DNA of 64,000 nucleotides. Origin: Isoperla grammatica (lineage: Eukaryota; Arthropoda; Insecta; Plecoptera; Perlodidae). Of the stretch, positions 10,891 through 22,684 are shown in pieces. The stretch is taken from NCBI GenBank assembly GCA_945910005.1, contig OX246748.1, positions 12,494,423-12,558,422 of the forward strand, read 5' to 3'. The stretch's first letter is position 1. The number at the start of each line of letters is the position of its first letter. Both the position numbers and the translations under genes were made by a program. A model generated the notes under the pieces. The model searched no databases and was not told the DNA's origin. It saw nothing but the letters and a program-made list of their open reading frames with translations.

Positions 10891-11084
10891 TACCCACATT
10901 ACACGGTTCAATACTTTCGTCAAACTTATTGAATTCAAGGACAAAAAAGCACCAATTAATTGAAGCAACATTCTTGCAGTTTTAAAAAAACTGTTTTTGA
11001 TTTGCTTCTTCAATCTGAATTTCAATAAGAATGTTCTTGAATTCAATAAGTTCGACGAAAGTGTTGAGTCGTGTTATGTTGGCA
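10891..11084. mobile_element. MITE-A copy 2
   Basis: A 194-bp element with the same terminal repeats as 26-196 (TACCCACATTACAC and, inverted, TGCCAACATAACAC) and the same TTGAATTCAAG block. The flanks are TTA on the left and TAA on the right, so the target duplication is imperfect or mutated. Confidence 0.75.
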
Positions 11085-11676
11085 TAAGGAATTATTTTTT
11101 AAGGAAAATATGTATTTATGTTATTTTTCGTCGGCGATATTTATTATTATTAATTATTAAGTATTTTCAGTTTCCATAAACAACGAAGAAAATTTAAAAA
11201 ACATGAAAGACAAAACAGAAAAATGTTAAAAACGTGCTAAAATGTATCAACAACGATTGTGTGTTTTTAAAATGTTGACGGCCACTATTTCCTAATAGTT
11301 TTTTTTGGCGTAGAAGGGGTATAGTTTCTCTACAAAAAAAAACGCGCAAAATTTAAGTTTTTTAATAATATCTCTCAAACACTATCAAATATTTAAAAAG
11401 TGATAAGTAAGTAAACTGGGAACTAAAAACCGCGTTTAAAAAGGTTAAAATATTAATATTTTTGAGTTACATGGAAATCAAGTAATTAATTTACATTACT
11501 AATAATTTGTGATGATTCAAATATTTCCATACGGGAGTTTTTGTAAAATCTTTACTTTTGAAGAACTTGGCAAATCCCGGTTGAAAATCTGGTAAATCCA
11601 TACGTATTAGATGAAGGTGGAACAAAATAAATCAAAACTGTTGTAACAGCAATGATTTCCTTAACAAGTAGCGAGT

Positions 11677-11685
11677 AAAAAAAAA
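11677..11685 (-). terminator. RNA polymerase III terminator
   Basis: A run of nine T on the minus strand begins just past the 3' end of the tRNA-Gly gene. This is the normal stop signal for RNA polymerase III and supports the tRNA being a functional gene. Confidence 0.8.
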
Positions 11686-11686
11686 G

Positions 11687-11757
11687 TGCACCGCCCGGGA
11701 ATCGAACCCGGGTCGCAAGAATGGGAATCTTGCATGATACCACTACACCAGCGGTGC
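11687..11757 (-). tRNA. tRNA-Gly (anticodon CCC)
   Basis: A 71-nt cloverleaf on the minus strand. The acceptor stem GCACCGC pairs with GCGGTGC. The A-box TGGTGTAGTGG and B-box GGTTCGATTCC are intact. The anticodon loop ATTCCCATT gives CCC, reading GGG glycine codons, and the discriminator base is A. All stems close and a T9 run follows, so it appears functional rather than SINE-derived. It lies within the RIM intron on the same strand. No intron and no CCA are encoded, as expected for a nuclear gene. Confidence 0.95.
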
Positions 11758-12460
11758 CTGTGATGTTAGTTACATACACAGCGTACATGTAGCATTGTCA
11801 TGCTGTCGCCTAGTAACGGAGTGATAAGAGACACTACTACCCAATCCGCAAACATTGACTGTGTATTTTGCGCCGCTACTTTACAACACTCGACGACATG
11901 CTGATAAAAACAGCTACTCGCGGGTTCCATTCCTGTCAACTGCATCTTATCTGTACTGTCAATTCCTATTTATATTAGGCCTATGCAATATCTGATGTTT
12001 TTTATGTGATAACTTATATTTTTTATCTCTTATACTGATTTACTTGCTAAAGTTCAATAATGTAAGCTTAGTCTTAATAAAAAAGATGTGTTTCAAACAA
12101 TATAAATGTGTTAAAGAAACAAGGAAAAATAAATAAATAAATAAATCCTGACTGAAGATACTATCGGATCGGATTCCAAAAGGTGTGTCTTTTGACTTTG
12201 GAAATTCGCCCAAAAATAGTGAACACTGATGGGACAATTCGGCAACCACCGTTTAATAGAGCAAATTGTTTCATGATTATTTAAGTATCAATTAGATTGT
12301 AAACATGTGTCCAAGTACATCAGCTACTACAAAGTTTTATATGATGCAGACTACATAAAAAGTGCGTGCATATTTAAATATACATTGCAGATCACGTAAA
12401 ATAATACAATTTAAAACTCGTAAATGTATTTTGATAAGAGTCGAGTACAATGATTGCGGT

Positions 12461-12625
12461 CTAATGCATAGTTGTTCCTCACGTGCTCCTCAACTCAGCC
12501 TTTCCTCAGACTCGCCCAACCACCACTCAGAGAGCAGCATTGCCATGTAGACTGTTCTGTGATTGGTGATTGGCGAGTTTGAGGAAAGGCTGTGTATAGG
12601 AGCACGTGAGGAACGACTAAACATT
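12461..12625. mobile_element. MITE-B copy 2
   Basis: A foldback element of the same family as 2628-2805. Its arms carry GTTCCTCACGTGCTCCT at each end, while the central CTCAACTCAGCCTTTCCTC and the CATTGCCATG loop match the other copies. The right arm has lost part of the CTCAACT block. Confidence 0.65.
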
Positions 12626-12697
12626 TAACCCTGTAAGTCTTAAAACATTTATAGGCCACAGTTCTTTTCTGCAAATCACATCATTTGTATTCCTTAA

Positions 12698-13076
12698 CAA
12701 GGAAGGATACTTCTACGTCAAAAATCACACAACATTTTCATTTTTAAATTATATCACAAGAATGGGCTTCGAAATCGAAAATCTGAATCAACAGCGCACT
12801 GTGGTTTAGTAAGCCCTACACATTGAATGCTCTAAGTCATGACTTATATTATAATCAGTATGTTTTTTTATAAATAATTAATTATTTTATTACTAATTAT
12901 CGAATAATAATCAAAATACTACTCAAATGGTTATAATATTTTATTCAATCTGTAGGGCTTACCAAAGCACAGTGCGCTGCTGATTTAGATTTTCGATTTC
13001 TTGTTACAATCTTGAGATATAATTTGATAATGAACATTTTCTGCGGTTTTTGACGTAGAGACTATCCTTCGCCTTG
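12698..13076. mobile_element. MITE-C copy 1, long inverted-repeat element
   Basis: A 379-bp element with arms of about 100 bp. The outer ends start CAAGG(C)GAAGGATA and carry CTACGTCAAAAA. Inner blocks CGAAATCGAAAATCTGA and GTAAGCCCTACA face their complements across an AT-rich centre. The flanks are TTAA on the left and TTTA on the right. The copy at 20891-21258 has TTAA on both sides, suggesting a piggyBac-type TTAA target. Confidence 0.7.
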
Positions 13077-13221
13077 TTTATCGCATTTGCATAACATGTG
13101 ATTTTTAGCAATGTCGAAAGAACTGGGACGACTTGGCCAGGGGGTCGACGCCGGGGGGGGGGGTTGCCATAGCCCGCTGAACGCACCCCCACAGTAGCCG
13201 ATAACGACCTACTCAATTGAT

Positions 13222-13437
13222 CAGTGTTGCCAACCCACACTTACACACATAACAGTGTTTCCAACCCACACATACACACATAACAGTCTCGCCAACCCAC
13301 ACATACACACATAACAGTGTTGCCAACACTCACATACACACATAACAGTGTTGCCAACCCACACATACACACATAACAGTGTTGCCTCAGTCTTGCCAAC
13401 CCTCACATACACACATAACAGTGTTGCCTCAGTCCGG
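13222..13437. repeat. 31-bp minisatellite
   Basis: About six to seven units of CAGTGTTGCCAACCCACACA plus TACACACATAA. One unit carries an extra CTCAGTCTTG segment. A G-run at 13151-13162 lies shortly before it. The overlapping open frames arise from the repeat and are not coding. Confidence 0.85.
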
Positions 13438-13924
13438 TCATTAACTAAGACCTCACGCAACAATCGATTTCTAGCACGTGTAAAAAGCTTATCGCCAGCC
13501 ACAGACAAACGAATACCTACTCCCTGTTCACCCACTTTACACGCGCTTATAACATGACGCGATTTACTGAACAAAATCATAATAACTCGCCTTATAACCT
13601 TATCCTTCATACCGAAATTCAAAGATCCATTACCGATCAATGTCATACTATAACTTCCTCTCCATCTATTTAACTTTGTAACTTTTAACTTTGTATAATT
13701 GTATGTAATTTGTGTTATTGTATGTACCTGTAGGCTAAAGAAGGTATGGGAATGCCCATAACCCTACACTGGCCATCCTGTCCTTTCATGGGACAGGAAA
13801 ATAACAATAACATTAATTAATTATTATTGGTATTACTTCGAGGTGGGTTCCTAAACAGGGATTCAAAAATTTAAAAAAATTATAGTACTTGATAAGTACC
13901 CACTCAGCTACATTAAAAGAATTG

Positions 13925-14015
13925 TGGGCTCGAGGTGTAGATTTGGTCCTCTGCCTGTCGTAAGAGGCGACTAGAATGCCGACGTGCTGTCTAGTACGTC
14001 GTTAAACACCTAATA
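13925..14015 (+). repeat. SINE-like repeat with GTCGTAAGAGGCGAC core
   Basis: Contains GGGCTCGAGG, then CTCTGCCTGTCGTAAGAGGC, then GACTA, a core also found near 19560, 20600, 26780 and 51580. The family boundaries are unclear. This short copy has lost the pyrimidine-rich downstream part seen at 20640-20720. Confidence 0.55.
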
Positions 14016-14277
14016 ATCTAATTTAGTTTTGGGGGTTTTCGTTATCCTTTTTATTTTATGATTTTTACATTATTAACTGTATAAAATTCTATTAATTGTC
14101 CTCCATTTTAAGTTAGTTTTATAACTGAATAGGATTGACATTAAATAAATAACTAGACCAATTAAAAGTAAAGACCTAAAGCACAAGAATCATCATTATT
14201 TACGTCTAAAAAAGTGTTAAATTGGGTGTAGAACCATATTAAACCCAAGATCTTCTACGTTGATCAAACCCCCAAGA

Positions 14278-15965
14278 CTATGGAGCCAAATAGACCTCGA
14301 CAACTCTCTGTGGAGCCCAATAGACCTCGACAACTCTCTGTGGAGCCCAATAGACCTCGACAACTCTCTGTGGAGCCCAATAGACCTCGACAACTCTCTG
14401 TGGAGCCAATATAGACCTCGACAACGCTCTGTGGAGCCCAATAGACCTCGACAACTCGTTGTGGAGGCCAATAGGCCTCGACAACTCTCTAAGGAGCCCA
14501 ATAGACCTCGACAACGCTCTGTGGAGCCCAATAGACCTCGACAACTCTCTGTGGAGCCTAAGAGACCTCGACAACTCTCTGAGGAGCCAAATAGACCTCG
14601 ACAACTCTCTGTAGAGCCATACAGACCTCTACAACTCTCTGTAGAGCCAAAATAGACCTCAGCAACTACCTGTGGAGCCCAATAGACCTCGACAACTCTC
14701 TGTGGAGCCAAATAGGCCTCGACAACTCTCTGTGGAGCCCAATAGACCTTGAAAACTCTCTGTAGAGCCAAATAGACCTCGAAAACTCTCTGTGGAGCCC
14801 AATAGACCTTGAAAACTCTCTGTGGAGCCAAATAGACCTCGACAACTCTCTGTGGAGCCAAATAGGCCTCGACAACTCTCTGTGGAGCCCAATAGACCTC
14901 GACAACTCTCTGTGGAGCCAAATAGGCCTCGACAACTCTCTGTGGAGCCCAATAGACCTTGAAAACTCTCTGTGGAGCCCAATAGACCTCGACAACTCTC
15001 TGTGAGAGCCAAATAGACCTCGACAACTCTCTGTGGAGCCTAATAGACCTCGACAACTCTCTGTGGAGCCCAATAGACCTCTACAACTCTCTGTGGAGCC
15101 CAATAGACCTCGACAACTCTCTGTTGAGCCAAATAGACCTCGACAACTCTCTGTGGAGCCCAATAGACCTCGACAACTCTCTGTGGAGCCAAAATAGACC
15201 TCGACAACTCTCTGTGGAGCCCAATAGACCTCGACAACTCTCTGTGGAGCCCAATAGACCTCGACAACTCTCTGTGGAGCCAAATAGACCTCGACAACTC
15301 TCTGTGGAGCCTAATAGACCTCGACAACTCTCTGTTGACCCAAATAGACCTCGACAACTCTCTGTGGAGCCTAATAGACCTCGACAACTCTCTGTAGAGC
15401 CAAATAGACCTCGACAACTCTCTGTTGACCCAAATAGACCTCGACAACTCTCTGTGGAGCCTAATAGACCTCGACAACTCTCTGTGGAGCCTAATAGACC
15501 TCGACAACTCTCTGTGGAGCCAAATAGACCTCGACAACTCTCTGTGGAGCCAAATAGACCTCGACAAATCTCTGTGGAGCCTAATAGACCTCGACAACTC
15601 TCTGTAGAGCCTAATAGACCTCGACAACTCTCTGTTGACCCAAATAGACCTCGACAACTCTCTGTGGAGCCTAATAGACCTCGACAACTCTCTGTGGAGC
15701 CAAATAGACCTCGACAACTCTCTGTGGAGCCAAATAGACCTCTACAACTTTCTGTAGAGCCAAATAGACCTCGACAACTCTCTGTGGAGCCCAATAGACC
15801 TCGACAACTCTCTGTGGAGCCAAATAGACCTCGACAACTCTTTGTGGAGCCCAATAAATCTCGACAACTCTCTGTGGAGCCCAATAGACCTCGACAACTC
15901 ACTGTGGAGCCAAACAGACCTCGACAACTCTCTGTGGAGCCAAATAGACCTCGACAACGCTCTGT
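14278..15965. repeat. 30-bp minisatellite, about 56 units
   Basis: The unit is TGGAGCCCAATAGACCTCGA plus CAACTCTCTG. Most units are exactly 30 bp, with a few of 31 bp (near 14405, 14649, 15004 and 15190) that shift register. Variants recur: CCCAA, CCAAA or CCTAA at one site, and GTTGACCC in place of GTGGAGCC. Because 30 is a multiple of three and the unit lacks stops, long frames open on both strands and in several phases, the longest 345 codons. This is an arithmetic effect and not evidence of a protein. Confidence 0.95.
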
Positions 15966-16240
15966 TCCGACAGAAATCACTCTTGTTAATCGAAACATCC
16001 ACTGCTTTGACAACATCGCATCGCTTTGCTCGCTCATCGTGAAGAGAAGCGTCAAACAAGTGCGTCGCTATTATTACCATCAATACACGACCAGCTCAGC
16101 CAAGCGAAGCGAGACGAGCGATGGTCGTTCGTTTCTGCTACACCGGCTGAACCGAACATAAAAGCGATAATATACTCTTTGATAGCTGTTCAAGTGCGTT
16201 GGACTCGTGTGACGTAGACACGACGGCAGGTGCGTTGTTT

Positions 16241-16283
16241 GTGTGGAGGGAGGGGGGGGGGGGGGGGGGGAGGGAGGAGGAGA
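16241..16283. repeat. Long G tract
   Basis: A G-run of about 19 (16252-16270) sits inside a GGGA-rich stretch. It is one of more than ten G/C homopolymers of nine or more in the window and could form a quadruplex. Confidence 0.85.
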
Positions 16284-16400
16284 GGGGATACGCACGCTTC
16301 GATGATTCTGAGAACCACCGCTATGGACACACGTTTACATAAATAAATCAATGTTCCGACCGAACATAGATGCCTTTACTCTAACAACCGTGCTCTGTAG

Positions 16401-16674
16401 TCACCCTTTTATGTTTTGACTAAATTTAAAAATCAATTGACTATTTATTTAGTCTACATCTGCACCCAATATTTTTGTTTTCAAAACATAAAATGTCGAT
16501 TTTTTTAACAAACCAGACAATAACCTAGTTCTTCACTCACCCTTTTATGTTTTGACTAAATCTAATTTAGAAAAATCAATTGAACTATTTATTTTGTCTA
16601 TATATGCACCCGATATTTTTGTTTTCCAAACATGAAATGTCGTGTATTTTTTTTTGACAAACCTGACAATAACC
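16401..16674. repeat. 136-bp tandem duplication
   Basis: Two copies, from 16401 and 16537, each start TCACCCTTTTATGTTTTGAC and end GACAATAACC. The second copy carries small insertions. No coding signal. Confidence 0.8.
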
Positions 16675-16706
16675 TTAAGAGACCCAAAAGCTCTTGAAAC
16701 TCATAA

Positions 16707-17025
16707 GAAAAATCTGTTTTTGATAACCTCCATGAACAACTAAATACAATCTTCGGTAATCAACCCGAGAAATCAAATGAAACTTACATTCATGTAGGGT
16801 GAATATACTTTATTAAATTTCCAATGAGAAATATTGTATCTTGTTTGTTGTAGACATCGAAAGAAAAATCTGTTTATATAACCTCCATGAACAACTAAAT
16901 ACAATCTTTGGTAAGCAACCCGAGACATCAAATGAAACTTATATTCATGTAGGATGAAAATATTATATAACATTTCCAATGAGAAATATTGCATCTTGTA
17001 TCGTGTTTGTTGTAGACATCGAAAG
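16707..17025. repeat. 156-bp tandem duplication
   Basis: Two copies, from 16707 and 16863, contain ACCTCCATGAACAACTAAAT and CCAATGAGAAATATTG and end TTGTAGACATCGAAA. The second copy has a short extra GTATC segment near its end. No coding signal. Confidence 0.8.
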
Positions 17026-18435
17026 TATGTTCAAACAGACATCTGTTCATCAATCAAACATATTTACTAGTCTCACACATCGTCTTGTGATAGCCCCCAT
17101 TTAAGAACGCTCGCTACATCAACATCTGATTGACTATTGTAATATTTTCCATTGCTTGCACAAGTGTTATTCGCGTGAAAACACTTGCGCGACATTGAAA
17201 CTGTCTCGACCAATCACAGCCTTGGAACAGATGCAGGCGCCCAGGTCGCCCTCTGTCAAGGTCATGCGATAAGGTCGTGCACGTGCAACAGACACGTGTC
17301 ATCTCTTCCTGATGGAATCGAGGACAGCATCGAGTTGTTTTATTAGAGCTCTTTGCTGCACGAGAACATAATCAAAGACGTTGAAAGGAAATTTATGTGG
17401 TTACAAAGACGTTAATGATTGTTTGTTGAGTGGCTTGTTAGTTGCCATAGAAACAGAAACAAGAAGTGTATGGAAGATGTAAGAATGATATTATTGTGTG
17501 GGTTAGGTTTTACTTAAGTTTTGTCTCCAAGATTAGTCAGTAATCTAAGATTTGTTCCTTACAGAAATGGTAGAATGATATATGAAATGTTTTGTTGACA
17601 CCATAGTGTCAGATGTTTAACAACATTCGGTGAATTGGGACAAAAAAAGGTAATTTAAAGTCTAACTAAATTAAAGGTGTGGCCACTTATTAGAATAGAG
17701 TCATTTATATAGCAACATTCATCTGATTTAACATTCAATTTTAGACATTTATCCAAACTGTGTTCATTCTTATTAAAGAGGCTTAATTGTTTGATACAAA
17801 ATTTAAAAAACACAAATTCAAACTGCAGTCATTACAAATAAAAAATGTTTCAATCGAAAAATTTTTAAATCTTCTCCTTCAAAGCAATGCGTAAATTTTA
17901 AACAATTTTACTGAAACAATATAGGCGATTTAAAAAAATATATGAATTATTTGACAACAATTTTCATAAAATTCCCCCTGATTCGTTAGCAAACCAGAAC
18001 CTTCGGTATTTATAAAATGTATGGTGTTCTTGCTTGATACAGTTATCCCATTCGGTGTAAGATTTCTTATAAAGGAATTAACACAAAAATGAAAACGGTA
18101 GTAATCATGGATAGTAAAGTTTAAAGATTATGGAAATTATATCAATAATACCAAAAGTATTTTGATAATAATAATAGTAATAATATTGGAAGTGGTTGTT
18201 GAGAAACAGTCCGCAAGTGGTCTAGGTAGAAAAGGAAAGCTGCCGGTGAATTATGAGTGCGTTCGGATAGTTAAGCATGGAGCAATAAAAGAACGCCGTA
18301 AAGTCCTCGCGCAGAAGATCAGAGCGCTGGAGAAATGTCAGCCGATAATACAGACATGAAGGTCAAACAGGCGTCGGGGATCCTCCGAGATGACCTTGAC
18401 ATCTTTACAGTGGTGACCTTCAGCCTTGCGGTCAT
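17026..18435. other. RIM intron segment; two nuclear-receptor-like sites
   Basis: No exon is recognised. TCAAGGTCA, the extended half-site bound by FTZ-F1/ERR-type nuclear receptors, occurs at 17256-17264 and inverted at 18391-18399. An open stretch at 18180-18359 encodes a basic 60-residue sequence with no recognised family and no clear start; it is not called as a gene. Confidence 0.4.
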
Positions 18436-18580
18436 CTTGCGAGGCTACTTTAGGAGGGACTCGTCTTTTGGTGCGAAGCTACTTTAGGAGGGACTCGTCT
18501 TTGGGTGCGAGGCTACTTTAGAAGAGACTTGAATTGGACTCGACTTTTGGGTGTGAGGCTACTTTAGAAGACACTAAAGT
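18436..18580. repeat. Short imperfect tandem repeat
   Basis: Four blocks of GCGAGGCTACTTTAGGAGGG followed by ACTCGTCTTTTGG, with spacing from about 42 to 55 bp. No reading frame is supported. Confidence 0.7.
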
Positions 18581-19107
18581 TTAACTCATCCTTTGTAAAC
18601 AACAATCATTATTTTTCCCAAACCAAAACCATTGTCGTGATTTCTTTTTAAAATAAAACGAAACTAATATTGATAAGCCTTATTTCATTACGTACTTAAA
18701 TCTCCTTGTGGAGAAATCATATTTTAACATCTCTTGGGTGTGTACGAAACACGGACATAAGTAAATACTTGTGAAAGCAAATTAAAGAAACTATTGTAAA
18801 TGATTTATTTTAATGAATCATTAGTTTTAAATACAATTTAGGCTATGATGGAATACTGGAAAATACAGTTTTGGTCACGATGGATGTTATGTTGGACGGA
18901 TAGTCCAGTAGGCCTAGAGCAGATATTCCAGGCGTAGAAAGATGGAAAGTATGGCCAGCAATAATATGATCACAATGATGAACTGAGTACATCATAGAAA
19001 TAATCGTTCAAAGTATACTAGCATTTTCATATAAAAAAAATGCAAGCAACCTGTCAAACATTACGCGTAGCAGTAATCGAAACCATAACCTTCTGAATGA
19101 GAGTCTT

Positions 19108-19287
19108 AGGTCCGAATGCATAGTCCAGACTCAAGCCTCCCTCAACTCAGCCTCTCCTCAGCCTCGCCTAACCACCAATCACAGAACAGCATTGCCATGC
19201 GGACGGCTCTGTGATTGGTGGCTATAAGTGAGGCTGAGGAGAGGCTGAGTTGAGAAGGGCTTGAGTGTGAACTATGCATTCGAGCCT
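19108..19287. mobile_element. MITE-B copy 3
   Basis: A 180-bp foldback element. The arms AGGTCCGAATGCATAGTCCA and, inverted, AGGCTCGAATGCATAGTTCA match the copy at 2628 closely, and the loop ATTGCCATGCGG is shared. The arms are better preserved than in copy 2. Confidence 0.75.
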
Positions 19288-19544
19288 GGGCCATCTCTGG
19301 CAGGAGAATCAAGTATATATGACTGAAGTAACGTTATCTCCAGCCCATAAACTATGAAACTGTATCAAGAGACGTTACCATAGACGTTTACTGCCTATAA
19401 ACTTTCATGGGGTTGCTCTAAGGACAAATAGTTACAAGGGTATGATTACAAGGTTATGATAATGCTGGGAGTAAAATTTAGTGAACGATATAGAAAACTA
19501 GATCACGTGTAACATCAAACTCATAAAATAGCTTCGTTGAGGCC

Positions 19545-19760
19545 CGGGATAGAATTTGACCCAGGGTGACTCTGCCAGTCGTGAGAGGCGACGAAATGAG
19601 ATCCTCTCTTTTCCCTGTCCACCCTTAAACCCCTTTTAATTTAAATCATCCAACTTGTCCCTTTCCTCCAATCAACCCCCGACGACATATGACCTAGTTG
19701 TTGAGTACGGCGTATAATTCGAAATATTAACAGTAAAAATAATACAACAAATACAAACTC
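19545..19760 (+). repeat. GTCGTAAGAGGCGAC-type repeat, copy 2
   Basis: GGCCCGGGATAGAAT, GGTGACTCTGCCAGTCGTGA and GAGGCGAC are followed by a pyrimidine-rich body (TCTTTTCCCTGTCC, then CCTTTCCTCC). It matches 20575-20750 in order and spacing. Confidence 0.6.
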
Positions 19761-20039
19761 AAGTGTCTCATAAAATTGCCTAGAGTGTATTCAGATATAG
19801 GCGTATTGACAAGAAATATGAGAATTAACCGTATTTTTCTTCTATTGACAGCTAAAATGTAAACATACATTTTGCCCCCCAATTAATATTAATTGAAACG
19901 TCGCGTGAATACTCTCTATATATCATTATTAAACAACTACAATAGAAAATAAACAAATTTCATGACGTCGACAACACTATTCACTCAATTGACGCACGTA
20001 AACGTGGCAACACTGCACAAGCTATTTCGATAACGATTT

Positions 20040-20245
20040 TGAATCGCATTGAAATCAGTCTCATCGATATCAGTCTGTGAAATATCGGCTGACGTGAGGC
20101 GATTGGAAGCTGGCGATACATCACTTGGCGACAGAGCGAGCGAAGATTGTCAACCAATCAGCATCAAGCTTGATCAAGGTCAAATGTCAATGGCGACGGC
20201 GAGACTGAATATATAGGGTGTATTCGAAGTGACGTCATAACGGTA
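20040..20245 (+). promoter_or_regulatory. Cluster of promoter-like motifs in RIM intron
   Basis: Within 200 bp lie an ATTGG box (near 20103), an inverted counterpart CCAATCA (near 20154), a TCAAGGTCA half-site at 20174-20182, a TATATAGG box near 20210 and a TGACGTCAT CRE-type site near 20231. The composition is richer in CpG than the flanks. No exon with a donor was recognised downstream, so a promoter is only a suggestion. Confidence 0.3.
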
Positions 20246-20569
20246 AAAAAATGTATGTTGACATTTGAGTTGTCAATAGAACACGAATATGCTCACCAAT
20301 TCAATTTTCAATTCAATTCAATTTTGCTTTATTATTCTTCTTAAACCTTGCATACATTTTTTTTGTTATTAATAAAAACACAAGTTTTGTTTACATAAAT
20401 ATTACACATTAATGTACTTGTTTGGTCTTATGTTTACTGTTATAAAGATAAGGTAGAAGAATACCCACCTAGGATGTAGCATCCTGTGTGTGGGCGCTTT
20501 CACATTTACATTTAAATTACACATAACATCAATATGACAAGATGACTTATTGCATGCAAGAAATATATG

Positions 20570-20755
20570 TGTGACCCGTCTCGGCCCGGGGTAGAACAGG
20601 CCCAGAGTGACTCTGCTAGTCGTAAGAGGCGACAAAAAGAGACCCTGTCCCTTCCCTCCCAATGTCCCACTGAATATTTCTCCTCCCACTTGGCCCTGCC
20701 CTCCCTTGCTGGACTCCCGTATGACGACTCACGCGACGTACAATGGATCTGATTC
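20570..20755 (+). repeat. GTCGTAAGAGGCGAC-type repeat, copy 3
   Basis: GGCCCGGGGTAGAACAGGCC, AGTGACTCTGCTAGTCGTAA and GAGGCGAC are followed by a pyrimidine-rich body (CCCTTCCCTCCC). It is the best preserved member of this family in the window. Confidence 0.65.
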
Positions 20756-20890
20756 GGATGTGGCTTAATTATTCATCGTCATCTTTCTCATCTTCATTAT
20801 CACCCGCTCATCGTCTCGATTAGCCATTGTTGCAAGAATATGAGACGTTAAGCCCCATTAATCAATCTCAACGAAATATGTGAGTTTTAA

Positions 20891-21258
20891 CAGCGAAGAG
20901 TATCTCTACGTCAAAAACCGCAGACAAATTTCATGTTTTAATTATCTAAAGAATGCTAGTCGAAATCGAAAATCTGAATCAACAGTGCACTGCGTTTTGG
21001 TAAGCCCTACAGACCGAATAAAATATTATAACCATTAGCGTATTTTAAATATTAAATCGATAATTATTAAGGGTAATAAAATTAATTAGAACTAGAAACT
21101 ATACTGATTATAATATAAGACACGTTTAGAGCATATGTAGGGCTTACCGAAACACAGTGCGCTATTGATTCAGATTTTCGATTTCGAAGTCCATTCTTGA
21201 GATTTAATTTAAAAATGAAACATTTGTGCAGTTTTCAACGTAGCGGTGCCCTTCGCTC
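20891..21258. mobile_element. MITE-C copy 2, TTAA flanked
   Basis: A 368-bp element with long arms matching 12698-13076, including CTACGTCAAAAACCGCA, CGAAATCGAAAATCTGAATC and GTAAGCCCTACA with their inverted partners. TTAA lies directly outside both ends (20887-20890 and 21259-21262), the target duplication expected of piggyBac-like elements. It has no coding capacity. Confidence 0.75.
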
Positions 21259-21626
21259 TTAACAAGTTCATTCCTCGATAAGTTTAAGAAAATGATCAAG
21301 GTCCCAGAGTTGCGAATTAGTAAGCTCGGTTTGGTAAACATGGTTTCATTTAAATTCATGGCAGAAGCCATCCATGCTCGTTCGTAGAGAATTTCCGATT
21401 AGCGGCTAAACGGAGTTTAACTGGTTGGTTAAACCGGCTTTAAGTTTGTGATTGTAAACCACAAAAAGAGAGGCCGATAACGAGAGGGTATGTTGAAAAG
21501 AACACGAAAGTTGGAGAGAAATGACTAATCCTATATGGGATGAACACAGAAATTACAAAAGATATGCACGAGATTCATCTTTGCGGGCACCGGTCACCAC
21601 GAGGAGGAATCCATTTCGATATCGCG

Positions 21627-22292
21627 TAAATGCTACGTTCACTCAACCAGGAACGCACGATTTATGACGGACACGAAATGCTACGTTCACTCAACGAAGA
21701 ACGCACGATTTATGACGGACACGAAATGCTACGTTCACTCAACGAGGAACGCACGGTTTATGACGGACACGAAATGCTACGTTCACTCAACCAGGAACGC
21801 ACGATTTATGACGGACACGAAATGCTACGTTCACTCAACCAGGAAAGCATGATTTATGACAGACACGAAATGCTACGTTCACTCAACCAGGTTCGCACGA
21901 TTTATGGCGGACACGAAATGCTACGTTCACTCAACCAGGAACGCATGATTTATGACGGACACGAAATGCTACGTTCACTCAACCAGGAACGCACGATTTA
22001 TAACGGACACGACATGCTACGTTCACTCAACCAGGAACGCACGATTTATGACGGACACGAAATACTACGTTCACTCAACCAGGAACGCATGATTTATGAC
22101 GGACAGGAAATGCTACGTTCACTCAACCAGGAACGCACGATTCATGACGGACACGAAATGATACGTTCACTCAACCAGGATCGCACGATTTATGACGGAA
22201 ACGAAATGCTACGTTCACTCAGCCAGGAACGCACGATTTATGACGGACACGAAATGCTACGTTCACTCAACCAGGAACGCACGATTTATGAC
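21627..22292. repeat. 48-bp minisatellite, 14 units
   Basis: The unit is ATGCTACGTTCACTCAACCA plus a 28-bp remainder ending GACGGACACGAA, with no length change across units. One frame stays open for 248 codons and would give a 16-residue repeat (MLRSLNQERTIYDGHE). A stop sits directly before the first unit's ATG. Almost every difference between units changes the amino acid (for example T to M, I to V, D to G, H to N), with essentially no synonymous change. That is the opposite of a protein under constraint, so I treat it as non-coding. Confidence 0.9.
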
Positions 22293-22684
22293 CCGAAGGT
22301 AGATTTTCTACTCTTGATTTATAGATTTCAACAAGTGTACATTTTAATTTTATTCAACGTACATATCTATGTGTGAAGTCAGATCTATAGACACGCGGTA
22401 TAGCTATAAGGTTTTATCAGGAGAGCAGAACCACAGAGGTCGTCGTAATCCTTATCAGCATCTACTCGTATCATACTCGTGGCACATATTCACCTACAGT
22501 AAATCGATAGCTTAATGTTCCACATAGCTTTTTCATCCTTTAAGAGTAAAGTTTATGTGCACATATACTATAACAGCTGAACAACCGGAATTTGCGGTGT
22601 CTAATGTATTTTATGATGCGTCTAAAGTTTCCATACTTCTTGAATCCATGTACAGAAAGGTTCAATCAAATAATAAAAAATCGC

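Noticed and set aside
14217..16161. Overlapping open frames of 108 to 345 codons on both strands
   Set aside because: They arise from a stop-free 30-bp tandem unit, which opens several phases at once. No splice sites, start context or non-repetitive domain support a protein.
21630..22376. 248-codon frame encoding a 16-residue repeat
   Set aside because: Nearly all differences between the 14 units change the amino acid, a stop directly precedes the first ATG, and the region after the array is ordinary AT-rich sequence.
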